Shown here: positions 41,876-51,964 of the stretch, piece by piece
Layout: each line of letters starts with the position of its first letter
Position numbering within the stretch: the first letter of the stretch is position 1
NCBI GenBank assembly: GCA_022606425.2
Contig: JAHDVF020000508.1
Span: forward strand, 496,001 to 560,000
From: Lepidostoma basale
Taxonomy: Eukaryota; Arthropoda; Insecta; Trichoptera; Lepidostomatidae
DNA: 64,000 nt
Direction of reading: 5' to 3'
Position numbers and translations under genes: made by a program
Notes under the pieces: generated by a model
Seen by the model: only the letters and a program-made list of their open reading frames with translations
Database searches by the model: none
What the model was told of the DNA's origin: nothing

Positions 41876-42335
41876 CATTGCTGCCGAGGGGGAGGGGAGG
41901 GAAATGTGGCTACGGCTGGCAGGAGATAGAGACGAGTGGAAAGGAAGGGAGGAGGCCTATGTCCAGCAGTGGACCGATAAGGGCTGACGAAGAAGAAGAA
42001 GAAGATGATAGAGTGGCAAAAGAAGGATGAAAGTAGAATAAATGCAAAAAAAATGAGATCTCTCAGACGAATGTCTGTTAAATCTGTATAGTTGTATGAT
42101 AGAGTGTCAAATGCAAATATAAGAAGTGAATGTGTTGCGATTGATAATGTTATGAATAAAGTAATGAAATGGTCGTTAAGATGGTTTGGAAACATCGAAA
42201 AAATGAATGAACAGTGAAGAAAGTATACGTAAACGACGTGAACGGTTTTTTTGGCACGGGAACGTGAACGGAACTAGAAATAGAGGAAGGCCGAAGAAAA
42301 CGTGGCACGATCAAATCAATCAAATATTAAATGTC

Positions 42336-42705
42336 GATGTTTTGAGACACGTAATGATGTTAAATTAGTTAATCACGTTTTATAATTAGGTTCACGCCTT
42401 AACTGCGTGTGACAGACATCCCTAGGCGGTCATAACAGGATCAATGCACAGTTGTTGTCAACCGGCCCAAATGGTGGCCGGTTCCAGGAACCCGGCCCGC
42501 GCTTCCGACCGGTCCGATCCGGAACCGTTTCCGGCCCACAATGGTAGGAAACTCGTGAAACGAATTCTTGATCGGCTGCGTGGGAGACCATTGTAATTCG
42601 GAAATATCAACTATCTCTATACAATTCTAAATTCACCCTTTACCTGCTATGCTGGAGTATCCAGTTTTAAATGCTTGTTCTTTTTTATTTATTAACTAGG
42701 AGTTT
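42336..42705. other. No gene; CCGG-rich island 42470-42560
   Basis: GGTGGCCGGTTCC, ACCCGGCCCGCGC, GACCGGTCCGATCCGG: several CCGG words in 90 bp. No repeat match or exon. Confidence 0.35.
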
Positions 42706-42840
42706 GAGATGTGGATATAACGCAGAACGCTCCGTATACCGTGCACCGATAGGGTCAGTAATCCAGACGTACTACAGAGAGACAGAACCAATAAAGAGCT
42801 GTTGTCGAGTGTGAAAGTTATAAAGACCTTTCAGTTTATC
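42706..42840 (+). mobile_element. Old R-LINE fragment
   Basis: TTTGAGATGTGGATATAACG (FEMW), CTCCGTATACCGTGCACCGA, AAAGAGCTGTTGTCGAGTG (KELLSSVKV). Diverged. Confidence 0.6.
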
Positions 42841-42841
42841 A

Positions 42842-43690
42842 GCTTAGTTTAATCAGTTTATTCATTCACTCAAAAGATATTACAAACATAATAACAGTTT
42901 CTTCTTCTATCTGTGGCCTGTCAGGTCTCCCTAACGTTGACCATCACCCTTGTCATAGTGATGATCTGGGGAAAAATATCCAGAGTGGTATCCCCTTGCC
43001 TTCTCTGGAGGATTTTCTGTCGGGGTTACCTTCCCTTAGCTGGGTGTATCCAGTTTTACGGCGCTGAGAGCGCGCCATTCGTCCTCTCTCTATCTGCTAT
43101 GGCACTAAGTAATATGTGCCACATTGCCCGGGGTTCGCGGGGTCTTTAAAAGACCTCTCGTGGACGCTAGAGAGTTGGACTTGATAGTAGTGTTGCTGTT
43201 GTAAATGCAACATGGAGCCTTACAAAATTTTGTAGAGGCATACTTTCCAGCAAAGCATACCCCATCGTAGCCCTACTACCATTTTGAACCTTTGAATAAC
43301 AGTTTAAGGCATCTATTTGAGAAAGGGGAAAGAATTAGGAACGTATGAGAGTTGGTTCAACTTTAGGAAGACAAGATACTCTCTAAAGTTAAGAGTATTT
43401 TTCTTCTGAACGTACTTTCACTAATATGAAAGACGTCGATCTCCGAGTGAATCTTGTTCAGCAAACCGATTGCTCTTCCCACCGGCATTATTAGAAGAAA
43501 GAACAATCTATGCTGGCGCTGTCGGAGATATCTGTCGGGAACAAAAATACCTACACCCTCCAGCACGGCCGAGTTTCTAAAATATTCCCGTAATTAATCT
43601 AAAGAAATGGGTTATGAGAAACCCGTCTCTTCGAAGCTGCAGAGAATTAGATCCCAACATTCCCAAAAGGAACTACACATGATGATGCCA
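42842..43690 (-). mobile_element. CR1-b, split by SINE-2
   Basis: 3' UTR at 42842-42900 (AATCAGTTTATTCATTC, TTACAAACATAATAACAG) and 43306-43690 with VPDRYLRQRQH, VMPVGRAIGLLNKIHSEIDV, SSKR. Two short deletions. Confidence 0.85.
42901..43294 (-). mobile_element. SINE-2 with R-LINE-like tail
   Basis: 394 bp flanked by the perfect 11-bp duplication AATAACAGTTT (42890-42900, 43295-43305). The minus strand ends GGTCAACGTTAGGGAGACC, TGACAGGCC, AGAAGAAG, like the R-LINE end (GCCAACGTTGGGGGGACCCG, GACAGGGCAC, GAAGAAG). The body is noncoding and shared with 36100-36300. No convincing pol III boxes. Confidence 0.7.
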
Positions 43691-43724
43691 ATATCAGCTA
43701 TCATTTTATATACATATAATATAA

Positions 43725-43795
43725 TGCTTTCGCTGTAGTAATCGCCAACGTTGAGGGAATCTTAAACAGCATCATGAGAAGAAGAAAAGATTATT
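43725..43795 (+). mobile_element. R-LINE 3' scrap
   Basis: GTAGTAATCGCCAACGTTGA, GGGAATC, AGAAGAAGAAAAG: last codons (VIANVE) and GAA tail. Confidence 0.6.
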
Positions 43796-44219
43796 ATAAA
43801 TAAATAAATAATGGTAACAGTTTTCATTATTTATTTAACAGCTAAAAATAATATTGTATTGTATAACTCAGTTACGGTGTTACGGGCTCGAACCACTTTA
43901 TGAATGAGATGATTCATCTAACTAATCTTAGTGTTAATAAATGTGTTTTATTATGTAAATATTTATCTTCCATTGGCCTACCTGACCAGACGCTAGCCCC
44001 GGGACAGGATTCGTATTTCTAAATATATTATATTATCATATTATACTTTCCAGTAGTTGCATCATAACTTAAATTAAAATCGGGTGGTGATCTAGGCCCC
44101 AGGTATAGGCCAATGATCCAAGGAACTTGGGTTCAAGATTCCTTCATAATAATGACCTATTTTCCAAAGAAAATAAATATAAAAAAATGGTATTTGTATG
44201 TATATTTAGTTAAAATCCA
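43796..44219. other. No recognisable feature
   Basis: AT-rich. 44148-44168 resembles the first bases of the window. Confidence 0.35.
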
Positions 44220-44225
44220 CTAATG

Positions 44226-44275
44226 TTTGTATCTTAGACCGGTTTCGGCAGCTCGCTGCCATCTTCTGGTACTGC
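44226..44275 (-). other. Hammerhead-like motif
   Basis: Minus strand TACCAGAAGATGGCAGCGAG, CTGCCGAAACCGGTCT. GCAGC pairs with GCTGC; GAAAC-CG-GTC follows. The CTGA box is degenerate (CAGA). Confidence 0.4.
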
Positions 44276-44330
44276 TTCACTTGTTTTTTGAAATTGTATT
44301 GTAGAAGTTATATATATATTTTTTTTTTAA

Positions 44331-44545
44331 TATACTTTGTATACACAATACAATTTTTTTAAACAAATTAAAATTAAATACAAACATGTTTCGGACAACC
44401 CGGTCCTTCCTCAGTGATATTATAAAGATATTTAAAATATTATATTCTTTATAATATCACTGAGGAAGGACCGGGTTGTCCGAAACATTTTTGATATTTG
44501 TTTTTAATTTGTTAAAAAAGTTAGTGCTGTGTATACAAAGTATAT
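44331..44545. repeat. FB-G fold-back repeat
   Basis: Arms: ATACTTTGTATACACA, AACATGTTTCGGACAACCCG, GTCCTTCCTCAGTGATATTA and the reverse complement from 44450. The right arm reads CACTGAGGAAGGACC, GGGTTGTCCGAAACAT: CTGAGGA box, GGAC/GTCC stem, GAAAC-AT. Confidence 0.85.
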
Positions 44546-44644
44546 AAAAAAGAAAATGATATAATAAATATAAAACATCTACAACACAAAGTATGGCGAA
44601 CATAGAAGAAAAACCAAAATTTAAGCTTTTTTTCAATATTTTTT

Positions 44645-45055
44645 TGAATGTATACAAATACTTGTATACGAATACTGGATTTCACCCATTACGGGTTATC
44701 ATGATTTAATTGTTGGTTATTCATGATTTAATTGTATCTCAATAGAGACGAAGATGCAAATTGGAAACTGAATATGGTTGATCAAGGTGTTTACAGGACT
44801 TATGACCTGTCGTTGGTTGGGTTAAGCGCACGCTTAATGTAATTACAACATTCCCCATGAAACTGACATGTTAAATCTGGTGTTGGACTTTAACATATAT
44901 ACAACTTCCAAAAAATTGTCAGACATGGTCATAAGAAAGGTGGAATGGGGAATGTTGTAATTACTTAAAGCGTGCGCTTAACCCAACCAATGACAGGTCA
45001 TAAGTCCTGTAAACACCTTGATCAACCATATTCAGTTTCCAATTTTTTTTTTCAA
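44645..45055 (-). repeat. B-repeat with inverted head duplication
   Basis: Tail (ACTTGTATACGAATACTGG), inverted head (TCTCAATAGAGACGAAG to ATTCCCCATG), body (CATATATACAACTTCC), head (GTGCGCTTAACCCAACC to CAGTTTCCAATTT). Same order as 8630-9193, so this is an established subfamily. ATGATTTAATTG at the junction is partly duplicated. Confidence 0.75.
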
Positions 45056-45184
45056 TATTTACAATGAACTTCTACCATGAAATTTCAAATAAAAAAAATA
45101 TTTCTGACCCATTTTTTAGTATACGATAATCGTTTAAATCAAATTACCGCACACTATTGGTTTTCAATTAGAAATGATGAATTC

Positions 45185-45272
45185 TAAATAAGAAAGAAGG
45201 AACGTTAAGACAGAGCAATATGGCGGTCCATCCTTTCTGTCTATCCCTCCAGAGAAACGGCGTGATAGTTAG
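45185..45272 (+). mobile_element. A-LINE 3' scrap
   Basis: AGACAGAGCAATATGGCGG, CTATCCCTCCAGAG, GGCGTGATAGTTAGC. Tail decayed. Confidence 0.6.
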
Positions 45273-45579
45273 CTATACTTTCCAGAACCGCCGAACAGCC
45301 TTGCTGGCGATGTGCGCTTATACCGGATTGATTGATGATCGGCGATTTCTAATGACACAGAACCGCCGTCATGATTCACCCAGAAGGAATTCTGAGTTGC
45401 CTTGCAAACGCGTCAGAATTACTTGTATTGCATGCACACATGTAACTTTTACTAATAGTTGGATAACTTCTGTAATGCCTACTTGAGCTATTTCGGTCAG
45501 ACGTTTTCGAAGATGCTCCCTGCTAGTCATTCAATCTGAAAAGCGAAACGATTAGTCGTAACAAATCTTCTATTAAAAG
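45273..45579. other. No gene; single-copy
   Basis: Moderately GC-rich (AACCGCCGAACAGCC, CGATGTGCGC). No family match. Confidence 0.3.
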
Positions 45580-45650
45580 ATTTTTTTCAAATCAATTAAG
45601 TTTATTTACTCAAAAGACAAGGCAAGGCATCATTCAACTTCTATTGCCAT
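45580..45650 (-). mobile_element. CR1-b 3' end scrap
   Basis: TCAAATCAATTAAGTTTATT and TACTCAAAAGAC match the 3' UTR ends at 28703 and 30326. Confidence 0.65.
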
Positions 45651-45660
45651 TAAATATTAT

Positions 45661-46040
45661 ATAATAAAACTGTTAGAAAAACGTTTTCATTCGTATTCAT
45701 TATTTAATATGGAGTTTTACATCATTGTTCTAGAAACAATGAATAAATATTGTATTCTTGGGCAACGATGATTCATGAGTTTATTTCCGAAGACGTTATT
45801 TCCATTCCAATAAATTCTGCAAGTAGTCAAGAAGAAACAGTAGGAACAGTTCAATGTATACAACAGTCTACCACTTACATTTCCAGACATGTAAAATCTT
45901 GTAGCTCTGCAAAAATTTCATCATGTTTATTCAATTGAATTCAGCATGTCTTCATTCAAACGTGTACATTTGATAATGCATTAACAAGGCGAAACATGTC
46001 ATTCCCATAAAATATAATGAAACTTCTAGAAAACAGATAT
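45661..46040. repeat. FB-E pieces, rearranged
   Basis: 45661-45750 is an outer right end (ACGTTTTCATTCGTATTC, ATATGGAGTTTTACATC). 45950-46040 is an inner right arm (TTTGATAATGCATTAAC, AAGGCGAAACATGTC). The order is reversed relative to an intact copy, with single-copy DNA between. Confidence 0.7.
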
Positions 46041-46194
46041 TTTCAATAGCACCAATTATTAATTATAAAGTTTAATAGTTTATTATCAATTATGGAACTT
46101 TGTATTTTGGAATTTTTTTTGTTTGATAAATACAAAATAAATTTCAAAGATTTCGATTTGTAACATTATGATAGAAATATAGTGTAAACTAACG

Positions 46195-46490
46195 AACTAA
46201 GCAACCATCACGCCGTCTCCCCGAAGTGTGCAGACTGCATCCAGGTTATTCCGACGTGTCTGTTCAGATCATCCTTCCACCGTAGTTGCGGTCGCCCTGC
46301 ACTTCTCTTTGCCGTCCACGGTCCCCAAGTCAGCAGTCGTCTTGTCCACTTTTCATCTGAGCTTCTGGATACGTGACCTGCCCATTGCCATTTTAGAGTC
46401 GCCACCCGGTGGATGATGTCAGGGACCTTTGTTTTTTCTTTCACCGTATCGTTTCTGACTCTGCCATTTTAGCTTTTTTAAATCCAGAGT
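46195..46490 (-). mobile_element. A-LINE / W-LINE chimera
   Basis: A-LINE 3' end (CCATCACGCCGTCTCCCCGA) at 46200-46226, W-LINE (KVPDIIHRVATLKWQWAGHV, RPQLRWKDDLNRHVGITWMQ) at 46227-46465, then A-LINE again (GCCATTTTAGCTTTTTT). The intervening A-LINE sequence is missing. Confidence 0.75.
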
Positions 46491-47204
46491 TATCATCAAA
46501 ACTGAATTTCATTTAAAAAAAAACATTATGTAATTTTAATACCATAAAGCATAACCCCCTTAAAAAGTCATCGGTTTGTAACAAAGTTTATAATAATTAA
46601 TGATACTTTATGTAAGAGGTATTCTCATAAAACCATATAATAGTCCATTTTCAGAAATGCTCGCCTTATTTCAGGCAGCAGAGCGCATCTCAATCGCCGA
46701 TTAATTTTGATCTCCCCGTGTTTCATTTTAGTTTGTAAAGATAAATATAAATAAAATGTTCCTTTCTTGGTCTTCTCCTCCCACGTGACCTTGGAAAGAC
46801 AAAAAAAAGCTTCAGAAGATATAATTGAGAATCATTCCCATCCGTGGGAGGACCCTGCTACCATACAAATTAATTAATAATTTGATATCATAATTACCTA
46901 ATTCATTCCCGCACCCGTTATTTTAAAGACATCTGTATTTATAAAAATGTTCGTATATATGACCTCTATATACTCAAAAACTATTCAACCGATTTCGCTG
47001 TAAATTTCACGGTTTATCCTTATTAAAGCTATGGGTGTTTAGAGATTTTAATCTTCTTATTCTATTAAAGCGTTAAGGGCAGAAAACAAGTATTTTCAAT
47101 AAATAAAAATTGTCAGTGATTTAATTTATTATGTAAAACCAACAAAATTAAATTATTATGTTATGTTTTAACTCGATTTGACTAAAATTAAAAATATATA
47201 TATT
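46491..47204. other. Mostly unassigned; Helitron-like phrase
   Basis: 46978-47010 (AAAACTATTCAACCGATTTC, GCTGTAAATTTC) resembles the Helitron-like phrase near 10680. No ends placed. Rest AT-rich. Confidence 0.3.
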
Positions 47205-47334
47205 AAATATAAATTATATATGAAGTTATCGCCATATTTGTTGGAGCCTGTTCCATAAGTATTGGTTTTCGGTGACCATTATAACTTCTTACAGGTTCTT
47301 CTAAAATATTCAAATAAATAAAAATAATAATAGG

Positions 47335-47566
47335 ACACTTGGCTAGACAGGGTGGCAACAGATGGGCACCCAGGATACTCAGTTGGAGACCATGGGAAAA
47401 TAGGCGAAGTGTCGGAAGGCCACCGATGAGATGGACCGATGATATTGTCAAAAGGGTTGGAAAATCTTGGATACAAAGGGGGCAGGATAGAGACGAGTGG
47501 AGGAAATTGGAAGAGGCCTATATCCAGCAGTGGAGAGAAGAAGGCTAGCAAAGAAGAAGAGGAAGA
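47335..47566 (+). mobile_element. W-LINE 3' end
   Basis: RQGGNRWAPRILSWRPWENR, RSVGRPPMRWTDDIVKRVGK, RDEWRKLEEAYIQQWREEG, stop, GAAGAAGAAGAGG. Confidence 0.9.
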
Positions 47567-47719
47567 ATAATAGTTAATCTAGTGCCTGATCGAAGCTTTT
47601 TTTTTAATAAACAAAATGCCGGCCTCCGATAATTTATTTACGGATTTTCAAGGAAAAATGCAACAAATTCTTTTTAAAAAATAAAAGTTTTTAAAAAGAA
47701 TCACTAGATTAACTATTAA
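47567..47719. repeat. Small inverted-repeat element
   Basis: TAATAGTTAATCTAGTG at the left and CACTAGATTAACTATTA at the right. 153 bp, noncoding, AT-rich centre. Confidence 0.65.
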
Positions 47720-47838
47720 AGTTTATTTTAATTTGAATGATTTAAGATGAACCTGTAAGAAGTTATAATGGTCACCGCATTATGGAACAGGGTCCAATAG
47801 ATATGGCGATAACTTCATATATTATATAATTTTTTTTT

Positions 47839-48456
47839 TCAGCTTCAAACAATCGAGTCTGAGCTAGTCCAAGATAAGTACGATATATGTACCATGAAAG
47901 GTCCACTTTCAACTATTATGTCTGCCGCCAGCACGCTGACCTCCCCTCATATTCAAATTCAAACAACAACTGGAATTATTCTCCTCATGATTCACGTTCA
48001 GAGACAAGGTCGTTCCTTACAAGGCAGCTTGGTACTGACATCATCAAAAATCTGTCGTATTCGTTCCACCGCGTCAGAATCCCGCATTCAATCCAGCGTG
48101 TGCGGAAACCGCAAGGACTCGTGAAGTGCAACTTTTTACGATGTCGCCGTAAATAGTCGTCGCATTAGCTGCGGTTAGTTATCTCGAGTATGTATAAAAT
48201 ATAAACAATAAATATTTTCAGAGCGCAATTTTCATTCACAAACATTCATTCGAAGATAACGAGGAGTATGAATGATATAACGCATGCGTATTGAGTAGCA
48301 AGTAAAAAAAAACACATCATAGCGCATTGCATTTGCACAATTGCATTTTTTCTGTTTTTATTTTTTTCTTTTGGAATTATATAGATGTGAAATAATATAT
48401 ATTTAATATTTGAAATCTTTTCTATAAGTTCTTATTGATAGGTTTAATTAATCTAA
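47839..48456. other. No gene; island 47900-48190
   Basis: Moderately GC-rich single-copy DNA (CAGAATCCCGCATTC, GGAAACCGCAAGGAC, GATGTCGCCGTAAATAG). Open frames of 76-89 codons lack family resemblance. Confidence 0.35.
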
Positions 48457-49203
48457 AACTAACTAACTAACCATCACGCCGTCTCCCCGAAGGGGTAGGC
48501 AGAAAGAATGTATTGCCACAATTTTCTTTCCTGACATATTTCTCTCGCTTCCTCAACATTCATACATCGTGTAATGCACGCGCGTCGATTTCTCTGACTC
48601 CTCACTTGGCCGACATTCAATATTTGATTTATTTGATCGTGCCACGTTTTCCTCGGTTTTCTTCTATTTCTGGTTCCATTTACATCATTAACATATATTT
48701 TTTTACCATTCTTTCTTCATTCATTCTTTCCATGTGTCCAAACCATCTTAATGATCCTTTCATTATTTTGTTCATGACACCATCATTCGCACCGCATTCA
48801 CTTCTTATATTTTCATTCGACACTCTTTCATACACAGAGTATCCACACATTCGTCTAAGAGATCTCATTTCTACTGCATTTATTCTATTTTCATCCTTCT
48901 TTTGCCAGTTCCATGCTTCGCTTCCATACATAAGGGCCGGTAGAAGAACACCATTGTGCACTGCCATTCTAGCTTTTTTGGATAGGTTTTTGTTTGCGAT
49001 GACAACTTTAAGTGCACCATTCACTTTGTTGCCTGCCCCGACCCTTCTTTCAATATCCCTCTCCACTCGCCCATCTCTTGTAAACATACTACCTTAATAC
49101 ACGAACTCAACTACTTGCTCCAAATTTGCACCATTCACGCTAATGTTGCAGACTGTCATGGTTTCTTCCTTTTCAAAAATCATTACCTTGGATTTATTAA
49201 CAT
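48457..49203 (-). mobile_element. A-LINE, one of the longest copies
   Basis: Minus strand from VNKSKVMIFEKEET, ISVNGANLEQVVEFVY (one stop), SMFTRDGRVERDIERRVGAG, KVVIANKNLSKKARMAVHN, MRSLRRMCGYSVYERVSNEN, RWFGHMERMNEERMVKK (frameshift), GRPRKTWHDQINQIL to the TTAG tail. The palm domain is missing. Confidence 0.9.
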
Positions 49204-49262
49204 AATTAATGTATATTAATGAAAACGTCCATATTCTAGAAGTTTAATTATATTTTACGGAA
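49204..49262. repeat. FB-E left arm fragment
   Basis: AATTAATGTATATTAATGAA, AACGTCCATATTCTAGAAG, TATATTTTACGG. Cut by the M-LINE. Confidence 0.65.
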
Positions 49263-49640
49263 TAATAGATTGATAAAGCAGCAGCAAACTCCAGATGCCT
49301 GAGAGACATTGTCCGGGACAACAAGCATATGCTAGTGGAAAGCAAAGTTAGAATTTATAAAACATGCATCAGGCCCATAATAACTTGCGGAATCAAAGCA
49401 AGAGCAGACACTGTCAGAACCAAACATGAAGAAATTCGCAAATTCTGCAAAATATAAGAGGATTCTGGAGGGACCACATCGAGAGAAAGGATCCAGCAAA
49501 AACTCCTAAGATCGTGATGCACGAGACTCCAGAGGACCGTCGACCACCAGGTCGACCACCAAAGAGATGGAAAGAAGGCTGGTCGTCTTCATCACAGGAA
49601 GAAAGTTGATATCTACAATCAGAAGAAGAAAAGAAGAAAG
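49263..49640 (+). mobile_element. M-LINE 3' end
   Basis: Decayed frame: KQQQTPDA*ETLSG, VESKVRIYKTCIRPIITCGI, KARADTVRTK, then a deletion of the MKTLR..RWSRQRKR block, FWRDHIERKDPAKTPKIV, RPPGRPPKRWKEGWSSSSQE and GAAGAAGAA tail. Confidence 0.85.
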
Positions 49641-49862
49641 AAAAATATATTTCGCTTTGCTGATAATCAAATGTTGCCAGAATCAAACGCATACCTGTTT
49701 ATATACCCGAGCTAATGGAGCTCAATAAAATACGTAATTGGTGTAGTCGTAAGAAAATGGCGAAAACAAATAACACATCAAACGTTTGATGGAAACATTG
49801 ATGGAATCAAAGAACATTCGAGATAATTTAGTGAGTTGCTATTGTACTTATGACCCCAAAAA
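49641..49862. other. No recognisable feature
   Basis: AT-rich single-copy DNA. Confidence 0.3.
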
Positions 49863-50275
49863 ATACTAACCATTTCATCGTGCCGTCTCTCGCAAGGGGT
49901 AGGCAGAAAGAATGAACCGCCACACTGTTCTTCCCTGGCATACTTGGATATAGTATCAAATACAAATCTAAGTCTTCCTCTATTTCTAGCTCCGTTCACG
50001 TCGTTTACATATACCTTCTTCACCATTCTATCTTCACTCATTATTTCCATGTGTCAAAAACCATCTTAACGACCCTTTCGTTCGCACTGCATTCATACTC
50101 GTATTTGCATTCGACACTTTATCATATACAGATTTACCACAGATTCATCTTAGAGATCTCATTTCTACTACATTTATTCTACTTTCATCCTTCTTTTGGC
50201 AGTTCCATGCTCCACTTCCATACATAAGGGTCGGCAGAAGAACACCATTGTGCACTGCCATTTTAGCTTTTTTAA
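49863..50275 (-). mobile_element. A-LINE with internal loss
   Basis: TGCCGTCTCTCGCAAGG end, RAVWRFILSA region, then a jump to VNDVNGARNRGRL, HGNNEZRYGEEG-like and LPTLMYGSGAWNCQKKDESR. TTAG tail lost. Confidence 0.75.
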
Positions 50276-50282
50276 GATATAC

Positions 50283-50545
50283 GTAATCAAATGATTTTAC
50301 TGAAATCTCTTGATAGAGGTTCATTTTAAATAATAATTAAATAAAACGATGTTTTTTTTAATACTTTCACTTTTGTCTTTATTTTCGACAGCGACCGGTT
50401 TCGCCAGGCTCGTTGGCATCGACAGACTGGTCTGACAGACTGGTCTGTCGATGCCAGCGAGCCTGGCGAAATCGGTCGCTGTCGAAAATAAAGACAAAAG
50501 TGGAAATAGTTTTAAAAAAACTCGTTTTATTTCATTATAATTAGT
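50283..50545. repeat. FB-C fold-back copy 1
   Basis: Arms: CAAATGATTTTACTGAAATC at the far left only; inverted part ACGATGTTTTTTTTAATAC, CTTTTGTCTTTATTTTCGAC, GCGACCGGTTTCGCCAGGCT, CG(T/C)TGGCATCGACAGACTGG and reverse. Right arm reads CTGTCGATGCCAGCGAGCC, TGGCGAAATCGGTCGC. Confidence 0.85.
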
Positions 50546-50563
50546 TTTTTTGGTTGTTAAAGC

Positions 50564-50731
50564 CCGAATGGATTGTGACAGATTTGCAAATACAGCCGCT
50601 TATGAAATTCCCTCCGGACACCGCCCACCTGGAAGACCGCCTAAGAGATGGAGGGACAACTGGATCTCATCATCCGACGAGATATGATTTCTGTGTCACA
50701 GATTGTAAAATCTATTAAAAGAAGAAGAAGT
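50564..50731 (+). mobile_element. M-LINE 3' end
   Basis: 10-bp duplication TTGTTAAAGC (50554-50563, 50732-50741). ARMDCDRFANTAAYEIPSGH, RPPGRPPKRWRDNWISS-like, GAAGAAGAAG tail. Only 168 bp long. Confidence 0.85.
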
Positions 50732-50741
50732 TTGTTAAAGC

Positions 50742-51002
50742 GTCCGAAGTTTGTTTAAAAAAATCCGTTTAATTATGAGTAACAAGACCAGATTTATAAA
50801 TAGTTGTCAGTAGATTGTAGTTTTGATATTGAATATCGAGTGGCCATCCGCTGTCACGCTCGGCCGGGCAGACCGCGTACCCTGTCGGGGTACCGGTGGC
50901 CAATAAACCAGCACCACCAGTCGGCGGTGGCACGCTTGACCGGAACCTCTGAACTCTTCGGCTTAGCCTCTAAACTGCAGAGGTGTTCAATGGAAATAAA
51001 CT
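50742..51002. other. Unassigned, GC-richer 50850-50960
   Basis: ACGCTCGGCCGGGCAGACC, GTACCGGTGGCCAATAAACC. No family match. Confidence 0.3.
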
Positions 51003-51950
51003 ATCCAACTTTCAAAATACAATTAGGAACTCAAGTATACCATAAGGGAAATATGCGAGGTCGAGAATGTTGGACACAGTAAGGATCAAACAAGTTTTTA
51101 GGGACACAGTAAGGATCAAGCAAGTTTTGAGGGACACTTCTTCTTCTTCTTCTTCGTCAGCCCTTATCGGTCCACTGCTGGACATACGCCTCCTCCCTTC
51201 CCTTCCACTCGTCTCTATCTCCTACCAGCCGTAGCCACCTTTTCCCCCCACGGCAGCAATGTCGTCGGCCCACCTTTTTTGCGGCCTGCCGACGTTTCTC
51301 TTATTCTCCCATGGTCTCCACCTTATTATTTTCTGGGTCCATCTATCCTCACTCTGTCTCGCCACATGACCCGCCCATTGCCACTTCAGTCTCGCTAGTC
51401 GTTCCATGATGTCCGTTATTTTTGTTCGGCGTCTAATCTCCTCATTTCTGATTCTATCTCGGAGACTGACGCCGAGCATATGTCTTTCCATGGAACGCTG
51501 CGTGACTCTCAATCTTTCTACATTTCTCTTGGTGAGGGTCACAGTTTCCATCCCATACGTCATCACCGGCAGTATGCATGAATCATAAACTTTTCTCTTC
51601 AGACACTCTTGAGGGACACAGTAAGTAGTAAACATGTTTTGAGGGACACAGTAAGGACCAAACAAGCTTTGAGGACTTCCGAAATGAAGACACTGAGGAC
51701 GATAGCAAGCAAGACACTGAGAGACCGCGTGAGGAACACCAGAATTAGAGAGATATGTGAGGTTGATGATATTATAAGATGGAGCAAACAGCGAAAAAGG
51801 GACTGGTACGGTCATGTTCAAACAATGGACACCACCAGACTCCCCTATATTGCATTGCATAATCAACCACATGGGACTCGTCCTCGTGGAACACCTCCTA
51901 AAAGATGGAAGGACGTCATTTGGTATAATGCCTGAGACAGGCAAAACAGG
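51003..51950 (+). mobile_element. M-LINE with 30-bp tandem units, split by W-LINE
   Basis: 51003-51138 and 51602-51950. Units of 30 bp (GGACACAGTAAGGATCAA..) encode DTVRTKQVLR; two lie before and two after the W-LINE. Then TSEMKTLRTIASKTLRDRVR, EVDDIIRWSKQRKRDWYGHV, TTRLPYIALHNQPHGTRPRG, TPPKRWKDVIW, stop. Confidence 0.85.
51139..51601 (-). mobile_element. W-LINE 3' portion
   Basis: Duplication GACACT (51133-51138, 51602-51607). Minus strand LKRKVYDSCILPVMTYGMET, ERLRVTQRSMERHMLGVSLR, LARLKWQWAGHVARQSEDRW, RPWENKRNVGRPQKRWADDI, frameshift, GDRDEWKGREEAYVQQWTDK; TTC repeats. Serves as the empty site for the CR1-a insertion at 39781. Confidence 0.9.
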
Positions 51951-51964
51951 GATAGAGTTTTTTT

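Larger units (their letters stand above)
39682..42005 (+). mobile_element. W-LINE inserted in A-LINE
   Basis: Flanked by TGATAGAGTGG (39671-39681, 42006-42016), 11 bp. 39682-39780 encodes KIIRWRPWENRRNVGRPQKR and WADDI; 41880-42005 continues through GDRDEWKGREEAYVQQW to TDKG and GAA repeats. The CR1-a copy sits in between. Confidence 0.85.
39171..42335 (+). mobile_element. A-LINE hosting a three-level nest
   Basis: 39171-39681 encodes the palm motif VSCLLYADDAVLLADN, MNVNKSKV, VNGENLEQEDEFVFLGNMF, ERDIERRIGAGNTVNGALKV and LMYGSETWNWQKKDESRI. 42017-42335 resumes, after an 85-bp duplicated stretch, with IRSEC, RWFG and RNRGRPKKTWHDQINQI. This is the only A-LINE copy here with the YADD catalytic motif. 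Confidence 0.85.
47205..47838. mobile_element. Element with ~100-bp inverted ends, twice invaded
   Basis: ATATATGAAGTTATCGCCAT, then GACCATTATAACTTCTTACA and GGTTC at 47215-47298, opposed at 47748-47825. A W-LINE (47335-47566) and a second palindromic element (47567-47719) lie inside. No target duplication resolved. Confidence 0.7.

Noticed and set aside
51222..51944. 240-codon minus-strand ORF as one protein
   Set aside because: It is a chance fusion: the first half is the antisense of an M-LINE, the second half the W-LINE C-terminus.
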